Part shown: positions 10,594-17,621 of the stretch, in pieces
How positions within the stretch are numbered: position 1 is the first letter of the stretch
Layout: each line of letters opens with the position of its first letter
Assembly (NCBI RefSeq): GCF_004341885.1
Contig: NZ_SLVX01000007.1
Location: forward strand, 218,111 to 282,110
From: Shinella granuli
GTDB taxonomy: Bacteria > Pseudomonadota > Alphaproteobacteria > Rhizobiales > Rhizobiaceae
Length of the DNA stretch: 64,000 nucleotides
Reading direction: 5' to 3'
Notes under the pieces: model-generated
Database searches by the model: none
What the model was told of the DNA's origin: nothing
What the model saw: the letters and a program-made list of their open reading frames with translations, nothing else
Translations under genes and position numbers: made by a program

Positions 10594-11851
10594 CCACGGC
10601 TTCGACCACACGATCGCGGCAGGCCGCGCCCAGGCCGCCATTCCGCCCGCCCTGCCGCATGCCCCGCCGGCGGACCAGCGCCTCGCCGTCGGCCGCCCCG
10701 GCCGGTCGCTGGCGCTCTATCCGGCGACGGCCGGCTATGAGCTGCAGCAGGAACTCGATTTCCTGTCGAACCGCGTCATGGAGCCGAACGTCTTCTTCAC
10801 CGGCCGCTTCCTCGCGCCCGCCATGCCGCGCCTGGAAGACCGCACCGTGCGCCTTTCCGTGCTGCGCGACGAGGGCGCCGGGCGCAGCCGCATGCGCTTC
10901 CTCATGCCCTTCTCCATCGAGAAGCCGGGCTTTTCCATCGGCTCCAGCATCCTGCGCGCCTGGTCGAACCCGTTCGGGCCGCTCGGCACGCCGCTCGTCG
11001 ATGCCGAGGATGCCGCCGAGACGCTCGACAATGTGCTGGAAGCCCTCGGCGGCACCGGCAGCGGCCTGCCGGGCATCCTCGTCCTGCCGGACCTGCGCCT
11101 CAACGGCGCCTTCGCGCAACTGATGCGCGCCGTCGCCATCGGCCGGAACCTGCCGGTCACCGTCACCGATACCTATCGCCGGCCGATGCTGGAGAGCCTG
11201 CTCGACGGCCAGACCTATCTGCAGCAGGCCATCTCGCCGGAACATTTCCGCGAGTTGCGCCGGCAATGGCGCAAGCTCGACGCGATGGGCGCGCTTTTCT
11301 ACAACGTCGCCCGCCAGCCCGCCGATATCCGGCTGCGCATGGAGGAGTTCCTGTTGCTCGAGGCTTCCGGCTGGAAGGGCCGCGGCCGCACGGCGATGAT
11401 CAACGATCGCTACCGTGCCGCCTTCGCCCGCGAGGCGGTCAGCAACCTTGCCGAGACCGACGGCGTGCGCATCCACACGCTCGACCTCGACGGTCGCGCC
11501 ATCGCCTCGATGATCGTCTTCATGATGGGCGGCGAGGCCTATACGTGGAAGACGGCCTATGACGAGGAATATGCAAAGTTCTCGCCCGGCAAGCTGCTGG
11601 TGGCGGAACTGACGGAGTGGCATCTCGACGACGCCAATATCACGCGGTCCGATTCCTGTGCGGTGCCGGATCATCCGGTCATGAGCCGCTTCTGGGAAGA
11701 GCGCGAGGACATGGGCACGCTCGTCGTCGGCCTGCAGCAGAACCGTGACCGCGACGTGCGCCAGGTGGCGACGCAGCTCCACCTCTATCGCAACACGCGC
11801 AATGTCGCGCGGCTGCTGCGCGAGAAGATCCGCGCGCTCGCGCGCCGCTGA
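10583..11851 (+). CDS. GNAT/BioF2-like (CelD family) acetyltransferase
   Basis: About 422 aa. The C-terminal half (about residues 205-400) resembles the BioF2/CelD-type GNAT domain found in cellulose and exopolysaccharide clusters: an RRQWRKLDAMG helix, EASGWKGRGRTA, and TWKTAYDEEYAKFSPGKLL, which is the typical 'K-x-Y-xx-xx-F-SPG-LL' acyl-CoA site signature. The first 45 residues are low-complexity and probably disordered. ATG at 10583 has GGGATGG 6 nt upstream and overlaps the flippase stop by 11 nt. The coupling to a flippase suggests acetylation of a surface glycan; that is inference, and the acceptor is not known. Confidence 0.72.
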   Translation: MTDSHGFDHTIAAGRAQAAIPPALPHAPPADQRLAVGRPGRSLALYPATAGYELQQELDFLSNRVMEPNVFFTGRFLAPAMPRLEDRTVRLSVLRDEGAGRSRMRFLMPFSIEKPGFSIGSSILRAWSNPFGPLGTPLVDAEDAAETLDNVLEALGGTGSGLPGILVLPDLRLNGAFAQLMRAVAIGRNLPVTVTDTYRRPMLESLLDGQTYLQQAISPEHFRELRRQWRKLDAMGALFYNVARQPADIRLRMEEFLLLEASGWKGRGRTAMINDRYRAAFAREAVSNLAETDGVRIHTLDLDGRAIASMIVFMMGGEAYTWKTAYDEEYAKFSPGKLLVAELTEWHLDDANITRSDSCAVPDHPVMSRFWEEREDMGTLVVGLQQNRDRDVRQVATQLHLYRNTRNVARLLREKIRALARR

Positions 11852-11892
11852 GGCCATTCCGGCCCGGTTCAATATTCGAAAGCGCTAAGGAA

Positions 11893-13536
11893 CTAGGCGG
11901 CGAACGGCGTTTCCTCCGCCGCCCGCTTGCGCAGGAGGTGGCGGATGACCTTGCCGGAGGTCGTCAGCGGCAAAGCATCGACGAAATCCACCTCGCGCGG
12001 ATACTCGTGCATGGAGAGCCGCGACTTCACCCAGTCGCGGATATCGCTGGCCAGGGCGTCCGAGGGCGCGTTGCCGGGGCGCAGCACCACATAGGCCTTG
12101 ACGATTTCCGTGCGCACCGGATCGGGCTTGCCCACGGCGGCGGCGAGCTGCACGGCTGGATGGCCGGCCAGGCAATCCTCGATCTCGCTCGGCCCGATGC
12201 GGTAGCCGGAGGAGGTGATGACGTCGTCGTCGCGGCCGAAGAAGGTGACGTAGCCCTCCTCGTCCATGCGGCCGAGATCGCCGGTCGTCATCCAGTCGCC
12301 AATGAATTTTTCCGCCGTTGCCTTCTCGTTCTTCCAGTAGCCGAGGAACATGACGGGATCGGGCCGTTTCACCGCGACCTGGCCGACGGTGCCGCGCGGC
12401 ATTTCCCGGCCGTTCGCATCGATGATCGCCACCACATGGCCGGGCACCGGCTTGCCGATCGGCCCCGGTCGGGACACGCCGAGCTTGCCGATCGAGCCGA
12501 GCACGATGTTGCACTCGGTCTGGCCATAGAACTCGTTGATGGTGATGCCCAGCGTGTCGCGCACCCATTCCCACGTCTCGCGGCCGAGCGATTCGCCGGC
12601 CGAGCCGATGGTGCGCAGGTTGAGCCGGTATTTTTCACGGGGGTTCGCCACCGTTTTCATCAGCCGCAGCGCCGTCGGCGGGATGAAGGCGTTGCGCACG
12701 TCCATGTCCTGCATGATGCGATAGGCCATGTCGGGATCGAATTTCTGGCCCGGCGAGGAGACGACGGGCACGCCGAGCAGCAATGCCGGCAAGAGCACGT
12801 TGAGAAGCCCGCCCGCCCAGGCCCAGTCGGAGGGCGTCCAGATGCGGTCGCCCGGCTGCGGCAGGAATTCGTGATGCATCTGGAAGCCCGGCACATGGCC
12901 GAGCAGCACGCGATGGCCGTGCAGCGCGCCCTTCGGCGGGCCTGTCGTGCCCGATGTGTAGATCATCATGGCCGGATCGTCCGGGCCGCTGTCGACGGCC
13001 GCGAAGGGGCCGGCATGGCGGGCGACGAGGTCCTCGAAGGATTTTGCCGCGGCGTCTGTGCCCGGCTCGGTGGTGATCACCAGCGCAAGCGTCGGCAGCT
13101 CCGCCCGGATCGGCTGCAGGCGTTCCAGGCCGAAGCGATTGGTGACGATCGCCTTCGCCTCGGCATTCTTCAGCCGGAAGGAGAGCGCATCGGCGCCGAA
13201 GAGCAAAGCGAGCGGCAGGGCGATGGCGCCGAGCTTGTAGATGGCCAGATGGGATATGACCGTCTCGAAACCCTGCGGCAGCAGGATGGCGACGCGGTCG
13301 CCGGCCTTCACCCCTTCCGCAGCAAGCGCGGCGGCGAAGGCGTCCGACCGGGCCGCGAGCGCGCCATAGGTGAGGGAGAGCGGCGGGGCGTCCGGCCGGA
13401 AATGCTCAAGACAGATCCGGTCCGGCGCGCGTGCCGCCCAGGCATTGGAAACCGCGGTGCCGATGTTGAAGCGCTCGGGGATCTGCCAGTGGAAATCCCG
13501 ATACAGCGCATCATAGGTCGATCTTTCGGCGAGCAT
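11893..13536 (-). CDS. Acyl-CoA synthetase, AMP-forming
   Basis: A 547-aa ANL-superfamily enzyme. The phosphate-binding P-loop MIYTSGTTGPPKGALHG lies near residues 190-206, the adenine motif INEFYGQTECN near 345, the hinge DWMTTGDLGRMDEEG near 420, and the catalytic lysine region LPLTTSGKVIRHLLRK at the C-terminus. It activates a carboxylate with ATP and joins it to CoA. Sequence features fit the medium-chain/acetoacetyl-like AcsM group rather than acetyl-CoA synthetase (it lacks the long N-terminal extension of Acs), but the true substrate needs assay. It is monocistronic and convergent with the acetyltransferase gene. Confidence 0.88.
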   Translation of the reverse strand: MLAERSTYDALYRDFHWQIPERFNIGTAVSNAWAARAPDRICLEHFRPDAPPLSLTYGALAARSDAFAAALAAEGVKAGDRVAILLPQGFETVISHLAIYKLGAIALPLALLFGADALSFRLKNAEAKAIVTNRFGLERLQPIRAELPTLALVITTEPGTDAAAKSFEDLVARHAGPFAAVDSGPDDPAMMIYTSGTTGPPKGALHGHRVLLGHVPGFQMHHEFLPQPGDRIWTPSDWAWAGGLLNVLLPALLLGVPVVSSPGQKFDPDMAYRIMQDMDVRNAFIPPTALRLMKTVANPREKYRLNLRTIGSAGESLGRETWEWVRDTLGITINEFYGQTECNIVLGSIGKLGVSRPGPIGKPVPGHVVAIIDANGREMPRGTVGQVAVKRPDPVMFLGYWKNEKATAEKFIGDWMTTGDLGRMDEEGYVTFFGRDDDVITSSGYRIGPSEIEDCLAGHPAVQLAAAVGKPDPVRTEIVKAYVVLRPGNAPSDALASDIRDWVKSRLSMHEYPREVDFVDALPLTTSGKVIRHLLRKRAAEETPFAA

Positions 13537-13612
13537 CCGACGTCACTCCAGTTTGCTGCATTGCACCTAGCATTCCGGAGGGGCCGCCGGCAATGGCGGC
13601 TTTTCGCTGAAG

Positions 13613-13876
13613 TCAGAGCCAGGAGAGGCGGTTGTCCACCTCGCTGACTTCCTTGATCGCGGCGGCGACCGTCGTTGCCCGTTCCGCCTCCTCGGCGGAG
13701 CCGACGCTGCCGGAAAGGATGATCCGTGTGCCCTTGCAGGTCACGGTGATGTCGGAGGCGTCCACGTCGCCGGCGACGGACAATGCGTCCGCCACCTTCG
13801 TCTCCAGCCAGGCCGGGTGGGGTCCGTCGAAATGCTCGGGCGGTTCGCCCTTGAACGTACCTTCCTTGAAGACCAT
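13613..13876 (-). CDS. BON domain-containing protein
   Basis: An 87-aa protein consisting of little more than one BON domain (about residues 20-87): an N-terminal helix, the strand ITVTCKGTRIILSGSVGS with the conserved glycine, then the helix ERATTVAAAIKEV and the final V-x-N-x-L strand. BON domains bind phospholipids or other ligands and often occur in osmotic-stress periplasmic proteins such as OsmY, but no signal peptide is visible here, so this copy is probably cytoplasmic. The ATG at 13876 has AGGAG upstream. It borders an accessory patch and may or may not belong to it. Confidence 0.8.
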   Translation of the reverse strand: MVFKEGTFKGEPPEHFDGPHPAWLETKVADALSVAGDVDASDITVTCKGTRIILSGSVGSAEEAERATTVAAAIKEVSEVDNRLSWL

Positions 13877-14270
13877 GTCGCACTCCTCTTGCTCGGCTTC
13901 CGCAGGGAAACGCAGGGTGAGCCTATTTGTTCTTTGTCGCTGAAGGAAGACGGGCGTCGCTCGACATCGACGGCCTTGCCCCCAAATGGTTGAGACCCAA
14001 GAGCGTGCACATCGCTCTCGGGTCCCCCTCCGCAACCACATCCGGGGGTGTCTGTCGTTGCATCGCGTAAATGCGGCCGTGCAAAATTTGTTCCTGCTAA
14101 AAAGCAAATTTTTTGAAGGGCTAGACGTGTTACAGGCAACCTTTGGCGGCCTCTCCTTCTTCAGTGCAGCGACGAATGCGGCAGATCGATCTCGCAGGAC
14201 GTGCCCTTCCTCGTGCGACCTAAACGATGCTTCATTCTTGACTCTTTGAGGACGCGTGGCAGGTTGCCTG
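13877..14270. other. Gene-poor gap with hairpins, edge of accessory patch
   Basis: No convincing gene is seen in these 394 nt. At 13994-14024 there is a 12-bp stem with a single A-C mismatch (gacccaagagcg / cgctctcgggtc, 7-nt loop). At 14083-14114 an AT-rich 8-bp inverted repeat (aaaatttg / caaatttt) ends in six T, resembling a weak plus-strand terminator although no plus-strand gene precedes it. The sequence is visibly richer in A+T than the flanking core genes. Promoters for the BON gene (minus) and the next plus-strand genes must lie here but could not be placed. Confidence 0.5.
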
Positions 14271-14555
14271 ATGACGAAGAAACCAGAAAACCGCTACGAC
14301 AGGCGTGAGGACGGCACGGGCATGAGCACTAAGGCCGACATCGACGCCCTCCAGCTTGAACTCTGGGCCACGCAATACTGGATGAAATACCTGTATGTCG
14401 CCCAGGCCAAAGGCGAGCGCATGCGGTCGGCCGACATTCTCGACCTCATCGAGGAATTGAAAGCGACCGCGCCGTCAGACGAGGCGGACCGCTTTCCGGT
14501 CTGTGAACGGGTGGGGCTGGAGATCGCCGCCCTGCTGAGAAAGGCGGGGAATTGA
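14271..14555 (+). CDS. Hypothetical small soluble protein (accessory patch)
   Basis: 94 aa, not recognised. It is predicted mostly helical and soluble: a charged N-terminus (MTKKPENRYDRRED), an aromatic-rich helix around ELWATQYWMKYLYVAQA, then a Leu/Glu-rich C-terminal helix. No signal peptide or membrane segment. An alternative GTG start at 14256 has GAGG upstream; ATG at 14271 has AGG 7 nt upstream, and the choice is uncertain. Its stop overlaps the 31-codon membrane ORF at 14552, so it may be the first gene of a short operon reaching 15409. Coding is supported by the frame and the coupling, not by homology. Confidence 0.55.
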   Translation: MTKKPENRYDRREDGTGMSTKADIDALQLELWATQYWMKYLYVAQAKGERMRSADILDLIEELKATAPSDEADRFPVCERVGLEIAALLRKAGN

Positions 14556-14647
14556 GAGCCTTCCACTCTTCTCCTCGCCGCTGGCTGGCCGTTGGTTTGC
14601 TGCTTGGTGCCATGCTCGCAATCGGTCTCTCGATTGGGTTGCCATGA
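14552..14647 (+). CDS. Possible 31-aa single-span membrane micro-protein
   Basis: A TTG-initiated ORF whose start overlaps the stop of the preceding gene (ATTGA). It has a GGCGGGG purine stretch immediately upstream. The product would be a basic N-terminus (RAFHSSPRRW) followed by one clean transmembrane helix (LAVGLLLGAMLAIGLSIGL) and then the stop. The positive-inside layout and the coupling to both neighbours argue for a real micro-protein. Its shortness and the rare start codon argue against. No homology could be checked. Confidence 0.35.
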   Translation: MRAFHSSPRRWLAVGLLLGAMLAIGLSIGLP

Positions 14648-14700
14648 GCCAAAGGATCGACTTCACCTTCAAGCTGTGCCGGGCCGCGGAGGCTATCTGA
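14644..14700 (+). CDS. Possible 18-codon coupling ORF
   Basis: An ATG overlapping the stop of the 31-aa ORF (ATGA) opens an 18-codon frame ending 1 nt before the GTG of the gene at 14702. It carries that gene's GGAGG inside its last codons. It could act only as a translational bridge between neighbours. Listed because the stop-start chain 14555/14552, 14647/14644 and 14700/14702 is unbroken; a chance frame of this size is also quite possible. Confidence 0.2.
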   Translation: MSQRIDFTFKLCRAAEAI

Positions 14701-14701
14701 C

Positions 14702-15409
14702 GTGTTGCGTAACCTCGACTTCAGTTCATGGCACAGCGTCCTTGTGACATTGATCGGGCTCGCTCTCTTCACCCTGATCAGCATAGGCATCCGCCTGATC
14801 ATGATGTTCACCATCCAGCAGCGCAGGGAACGGGTGAACCGCCAGATCAACGAGCGCCTGAAAACCCTCATTGCCGCCTACAAGACGTTAGGCGGCTCAT
14901 TCACGGGCAACCTTGCCGTCAATCCCACCCATCTGCGCGACCTGCGCCAGCGCTCGGCGCCGATGAGCGAGCCGGAAACTGCGGAATTTCCGGCCGAGGG
15001 CATAATCGCCAGTTCGGAACGTAGCCGCCGCATCAGGGATGATGTCGAGGCGGCTCTTTCCGATATCATGCTTCTTGGGACCGAAGAGCAGGTTAGACTT
15101 GCGGAAAAGGCGGCGCGAGAACTCGTTGCCGGCCGGCCAGTGCATACCCAAGATCTCGTCGTGTCACTTCGCGCCTTCATCCGTGAGGCGCTCGATCTCG
15201 ATCCGGTTCCGGCCGACGTGGCCATCCCGATGCAAGGCCCTGCACGCCCCTCATCTGGGGGAGGCCGCGCCAAAGGGGAGCGCGGGAAGGAAGGGGGCCG
15301 CGGAGGCGGCGGCGGTATGGGAATGGGCGGTGGAACGGGAGGAGGATCTGGTATGGGTGGCGATGCCGACGATGATCACACGGCGCCAGGTCGGCATGGA
15401 GTAAGATGA
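14702..15409 (+). CDS. Membrane-anchored protein with Gly-rich tail, unknown function
   Basis: 235 aa, GTG start with GGAGG 10 nt upstream. One N-terminal transmembrane helix (about residues 13-37) is followed by a highly charged cytoplasmic helical region: RRERVNRQINERLKTLIAAY, then a segment with GGSFTGNLAV, and a second helical block up to residue 165. The last 55 residues are a low-complexity tail of Gly, Met, Ser and Lys ending in a DADDDH cluster, which is disordered and possibly metal- or nucleic-acid-contacting. I do not recognise the family. The layout suggests a membrane-tethered adaptor. It lies in the accessory patch beside an integrase stump, so horizontal origin is likely. Confidence 0.65.
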   Translation: MLRNLDFSSWHSVLVTLIGLALFTLISIGIRLIMMFTIQQRRERVNRQINERLKTLIAAYKTLGGSFTGNLAVNPTHLRDLRQRSAPMSEPETAEFPAEGIIASSERSRRIRDDVEAALSDIMLLGTEEQVRLAEKAARELVAGRPVHTQDLVVSLRAFIREALDLDPVPADVAIPMQGPARPSSGGGRAKGERGKEGGRGGGGGMGMGGGTGGGSGMGGDADDDHTAPGRHGVR

Positions 15410-15504
15410 TGCGCGATCATATGGGAGAAGCGTGAACGCCGAACCCATCGCCAGACGGAAGAGGACGACGTATCGGAGCATTTCCGCTTTTCTTCGAGCC
15501 GCGA

Positions 15505-15580
15505 AAACGCTCTAATTTTTTGTTTTAACGCAATTCCAGACGCAGAACCGCTTCGCACTTTTGCTGGAATTGCTCCAGGG
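15505..15580. repeat. Dispersed intergenic repeat, copy R2 (best preserved)
   Basis: The most complete copy of the family: a T-rich stretch, then acgcaattcc, a central block cgcagaaccgcttcgcactt, and the inverted arm ggaattgct. The outer arms are complementary, so the element can form a long hairpin. The copy near 48761-48808 has the same arm arrangement. Confidence 0.55.
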
Positions 15581-15590
15581 TAGCTGAACG

Positions 15591-15848
15591 TTGCGGATTT
15601 TCCTCGGGCTCATCGCCATCATCGTTGGTGCCATTGTGCTGGCCATCCTGACAGTCGATTCCTGGCTTGTGATCGGAGAGCGTGCCCAGGGCGGACACGC
15701 GCCCCGCACCGCTGCGGAACAGACTGCGGCGGAAGAGCGCGCCAAGGCCAGCCAAGCTGAGGCAATCAAGGCTGCGGACGAGGCAATGAATGCGATAGAC
15801 GGTCACGTCGAAGACGGAATGGCCGGACGCAAGGGGACGGCGCATTGA
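15591..15848 (+). CDS. Hypothetical small protein with N-terminal membrane segment
   Basis: 85 aa, TTG start. Residues 2-27 (RIFLGLIAIIVGAIVLAIL and on) form a membrane anchor or uncleaved signal; the rest is Ala/Glu/Lys-rich and probably a single helix or coiled coil (AEQTAAEERAKASQAEAIKA). Not recognised. The Shine-Dalgarno is poor (AGGG about 12 nt upstream), so expression is uncertain. It stands between repeat R2 and the integrase stump in the accessory patch. Confidence 0.45.
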   Translation: MRIFLGLIAIIVGAIVLAILTVDSWLVIGERAQGGHAPRTAAEQTAAEERAKASQAEAIKAADEAMNAIDGHVEDGMAGRKGTAH

Positions 15849-15872
15849 GCGCTAAGCGGCGGGTCTCCCGCA

Positions 15873-16055
15873 TTGCGGCGTTCATGGCGCCACCGGGCGT
15901 CGCTCACCGGCCACGTAACCTCAAAAGAAGCCATCCGCTACACGAAAGCAGCCGAGCAAAAACGACTCGCCAAGGCAGCAATAGACCTCATCGGCCGGCT
16001 AGACGAGGAGGATGCGGGTGAGGACGAAACCGAGAACAAAAGTGTCCAGAAATAA
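15873..16055 (+). pseudogene. C-terminal stump of a tyrosine recombinase/integrase
   Basis: The frame SLTGHVTSKEAIRYTKAAEQ and what follows is the end of a phage/ICE-type tyrosine integrase. It keeps the conserved GH of box II and, 11 residues later, the RYT with the catalytic tyrosine, followed by the usual 'AA-x-QKRLA' helix and an acidic tail. The N-terminal core-binding domain and the first catalytic Arg region are absent; the frame opens only at 15873, and upstream sequence does not continue the fold in any frame. It cannot be an active recombinase. It ends 67 nt from tRNA-Leu, the class of site such integrases use, so it is read as the scar of an integrated element. Confidence 0.7.
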
Positions 16056-16087
16056 GGACTGTGCTTCCCTGACGGGCGAAGAAAGCC

Positions 16088-16116
16088 CAAAAAACAAGGA
16101 AAAACCACGCGGTTTT
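16088..16116 (-). terminator. Probable terminator of tRNA-Leu
   Basis: On the minus strand, just after the tRNA 3' end, a 6-bp stem (AAAACC / GGTTTT around GCGT) is followed by a T-rich stretch (TCCTTGTTTTTT). Position and orientation fit tRNA transcript termination. Confidence 0.55.
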
Positions 16117-16122
16117 CGCTGT

Positions 16123-16207
16123 TGGTGCCCCATGCCGGAATCGAACCAGCACTCCTTTCGGAACTCGATTTTGAGTCGAGCGCGTCTACCAGTTCCGCCA
16201 ATGGGGC
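16123..16207 (-). tRNA. tRNA-Leu (anticodon CAA)
   Basis: An 85-nt class II tRNA with CCA encoded. Acceptor stem GCCCCAT pairs with ATGGGGC. The D region has GGCGGAACTGGTAGACGC, the anticodon stem-loop is CTCGA-CTCAAAA-TCGAG giving anticodon CAA (decodes UUG), then a long variable arm and the T arm GGTTCGATTCC. The 3' end points toward lower coordinates, toward the integrase stump at 15873-16055, which is the expected side for an element inserted at a tRNA 3' end. Confidence 0.97.
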
Positions 16208-16369
16208 ACGGCACTTGCAGCCATCGCCGTTTACACGAAGCATCCGTGGGCGGCAACCGGCAAATCCCCCTTGCGTGGACGATCACTTGTTTGTGCGGGT
16301 GATTTACAACGCCGCCTCACCTGATAGAACTCGGCGCCGTTTCGTCGGCATCCTCGCCGGCCCGATTGG

Positions 16370-16888
16370 ATGATGCTGATGACCGCACCTCTCGACCTTT
16401 CCCGCAGGATTTCCGCAGGTCTCCTGACGCTCGGCATGGCGGCGACCGTGGGTGGGGCGCTCGGCTTCGAGCATATCGGCGGCTACATTCCCTGCGCGCT
16501 CTGCCTGTTGCAGCGCGATCCCTATTATTACGGCATTCCGGTCGCGATCGCCGCGCTGCTGTCGGCGCTTTTCGGCGGCCCGGCCTGGCTGACGCGGCTG
16601 CTGCTCGCTGTCGCAGGCATCATGATGCTCGTCGGCGCCGGCATGGGCGTCTATCATGCGGGCGTGGAGTGGGGTTTCTGGGAGGGGCCTGCGACCTGCG
16701 CGACCTCGGCGCAGGGCGTCACGCAGAATGCCGGCGATCTCCTCGCCGACCTCAACGCCAAGCACGGGCCGTCCTGCACGCAAGCGTCCTTCCGTTTCCT
16801 CGGCCTGTCCTTCGCCGGCTGGAATGTGATCGCAAGCCTCATCCTCGCCGCGATCGCCTTCTCGGGCGTGCGGTCGGCGAAAGCCTGA
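16370..16888 (+). CDS. dsbB: Disulfide bond formation protein B
   Basis: A 172-aa inner-membrane protein with four hydrophobic segments. The first quinone-linked pair is in YIPCALCLLQRDPYYYG (CxxC plus the conserved LCLxQR context); the second periplasmic pair is in the loop with ATCATSAQG and GPSCTQAS. DsbB re-oxidises DsbA and passes electrons to ubiquinone. Length and motifs match short alphaproteobacterial DsbB. Alternative ATG codons at 16370 and 16379 are both possible. It stands alone downstream of the tRNA. A DsbA partner is not in the window; the reductive thioredoxin TlpA is at 29.9 kb. Confidence 0.92.
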   Translation: MMLMTAPLDLSRRISAGLLTLGMAATVGGALGFEHIGGYIPCALCLLQRDPYYYGIPVAIAALLSALFGGPAWLTRLLLAVAGIMMLVGAGMGVYHAGVEWGFWEGPATCATSAQGVTQNAGDLLADLNAKHGPSCTQASFRFLGLSFAGWNVIASLILAAIAFSGVRSAKA

Positions 16889-16958
16889 TATCCCCGCAAC
16901 CCGGTCGCAAATGCCTATGGGTGCCGCAAAAACGCCTGGCGTTTCTGCGGTTCCGGCA

Positions 16959-17516
16959 TCAGGGCTGCAGTTCGACGTCCCAGTAGAGATAGTCCATCCA
17001 GCTTTCGTGCAGATAGTTGGGTGGAAACAGTCGCCCGTTGTTGTGCAGATCCTGAACCGTCGGATGGTAGGGCTTCTGATGCGGGTGCATGCCCGCCTGC
17101 TTCGGCAGCTTGCTGCCTTTTCTCAAATTGCACGGGGAGCAGGCCGCGACCACGTTGCACCATGTCGTCTCGCCGCCATGGGCGCGCGGGATGACATGGT
17201 CGAAGGTCAGGTCGTCCGGCGACCCGCAGTACTGGCATTCGAACTTGTCGCGCAGGAACACGTTGAACCGGGTGAAGGCCGGGTGGCGTGACGGCTGCAC
17301 GTATGTTTTCAGGCACACGACGCTCGGCAGGCGCATCGTGAAACTCGGGGACGATACCGAATGGTCGTATTCGGCGATGATGTTTACACGGTCTAGAAAC
17401 ACGGCCTTGATCGCGTCCTGCCAGGACCAGAGCGACAAGGGGTAATAACTCAGCGGCCTGTAGTCAGCATTCAGTACAAGGGCTGGCAGGGCCTGTGGTG
17501 AAACAGAAATCGTCAA
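16959..17516 (-). CDS. HNH endonuclease family protein
   Basis: A 185-aa protein with a C-terminal HNH module: CQYCG, then DHVIPRAHGG (the first catalytic His), TWCNVVAACSPCN (second CxxC with the Asn) and NLRKG. The two CxxC pairs form the structural zinc site. The N-terminal 80 residues (VLNADYRPLSYYPLSLW) are typical of a widely conserved bacterial subfamily that is a chromosomal housekeeping gene rather than a homing endonuclease. Its biological role is not established. It overlaps no neighbour and is convergent with dsbB. Confidence 0.85.
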   Translation of the reverse strand: MTISVSPQALPALVLNADYRPLSYYPLSLWSWQDAIKAVFLDRVNIIAEYDHSVSSPSFTMRLPSVVCLKTYVQPSRHPAFTRFNVFLRDKFECQYCGSPDDLTFDHVIPRAHGGETTWCNVVAACSPCNLRKGSKLPKQAGMHPHQKPYHPTVQDLHNNGRLFPPNYLHESWMDYLYWDVELQP

Positions 17517-17621
17517 GGGCTTCTCCTGATCGATTCGGCATCTGCCCTTCTATATTAGGCCCGTTGTTACAGCATTGTGAAGCGGGAAAGGAAAAGCGAA
17601 AACAAGCTATTTCGCGAAGGC

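Noticed and set aside
14083..14114. Possible terminator aaaatttg/caaatttt with a T run
   Set aside because: The stem is almost all A-T with a 14-nt loop and no upstream plus-strand gene; mentioned in the gap entry but not called.
15432..15515. A 27-codon GTG frame after the Gly-rich protein
   Set aside because: No clear ribosome-binding site, a biased short product, and it runs into repeat R2. Not enough to call a gene.
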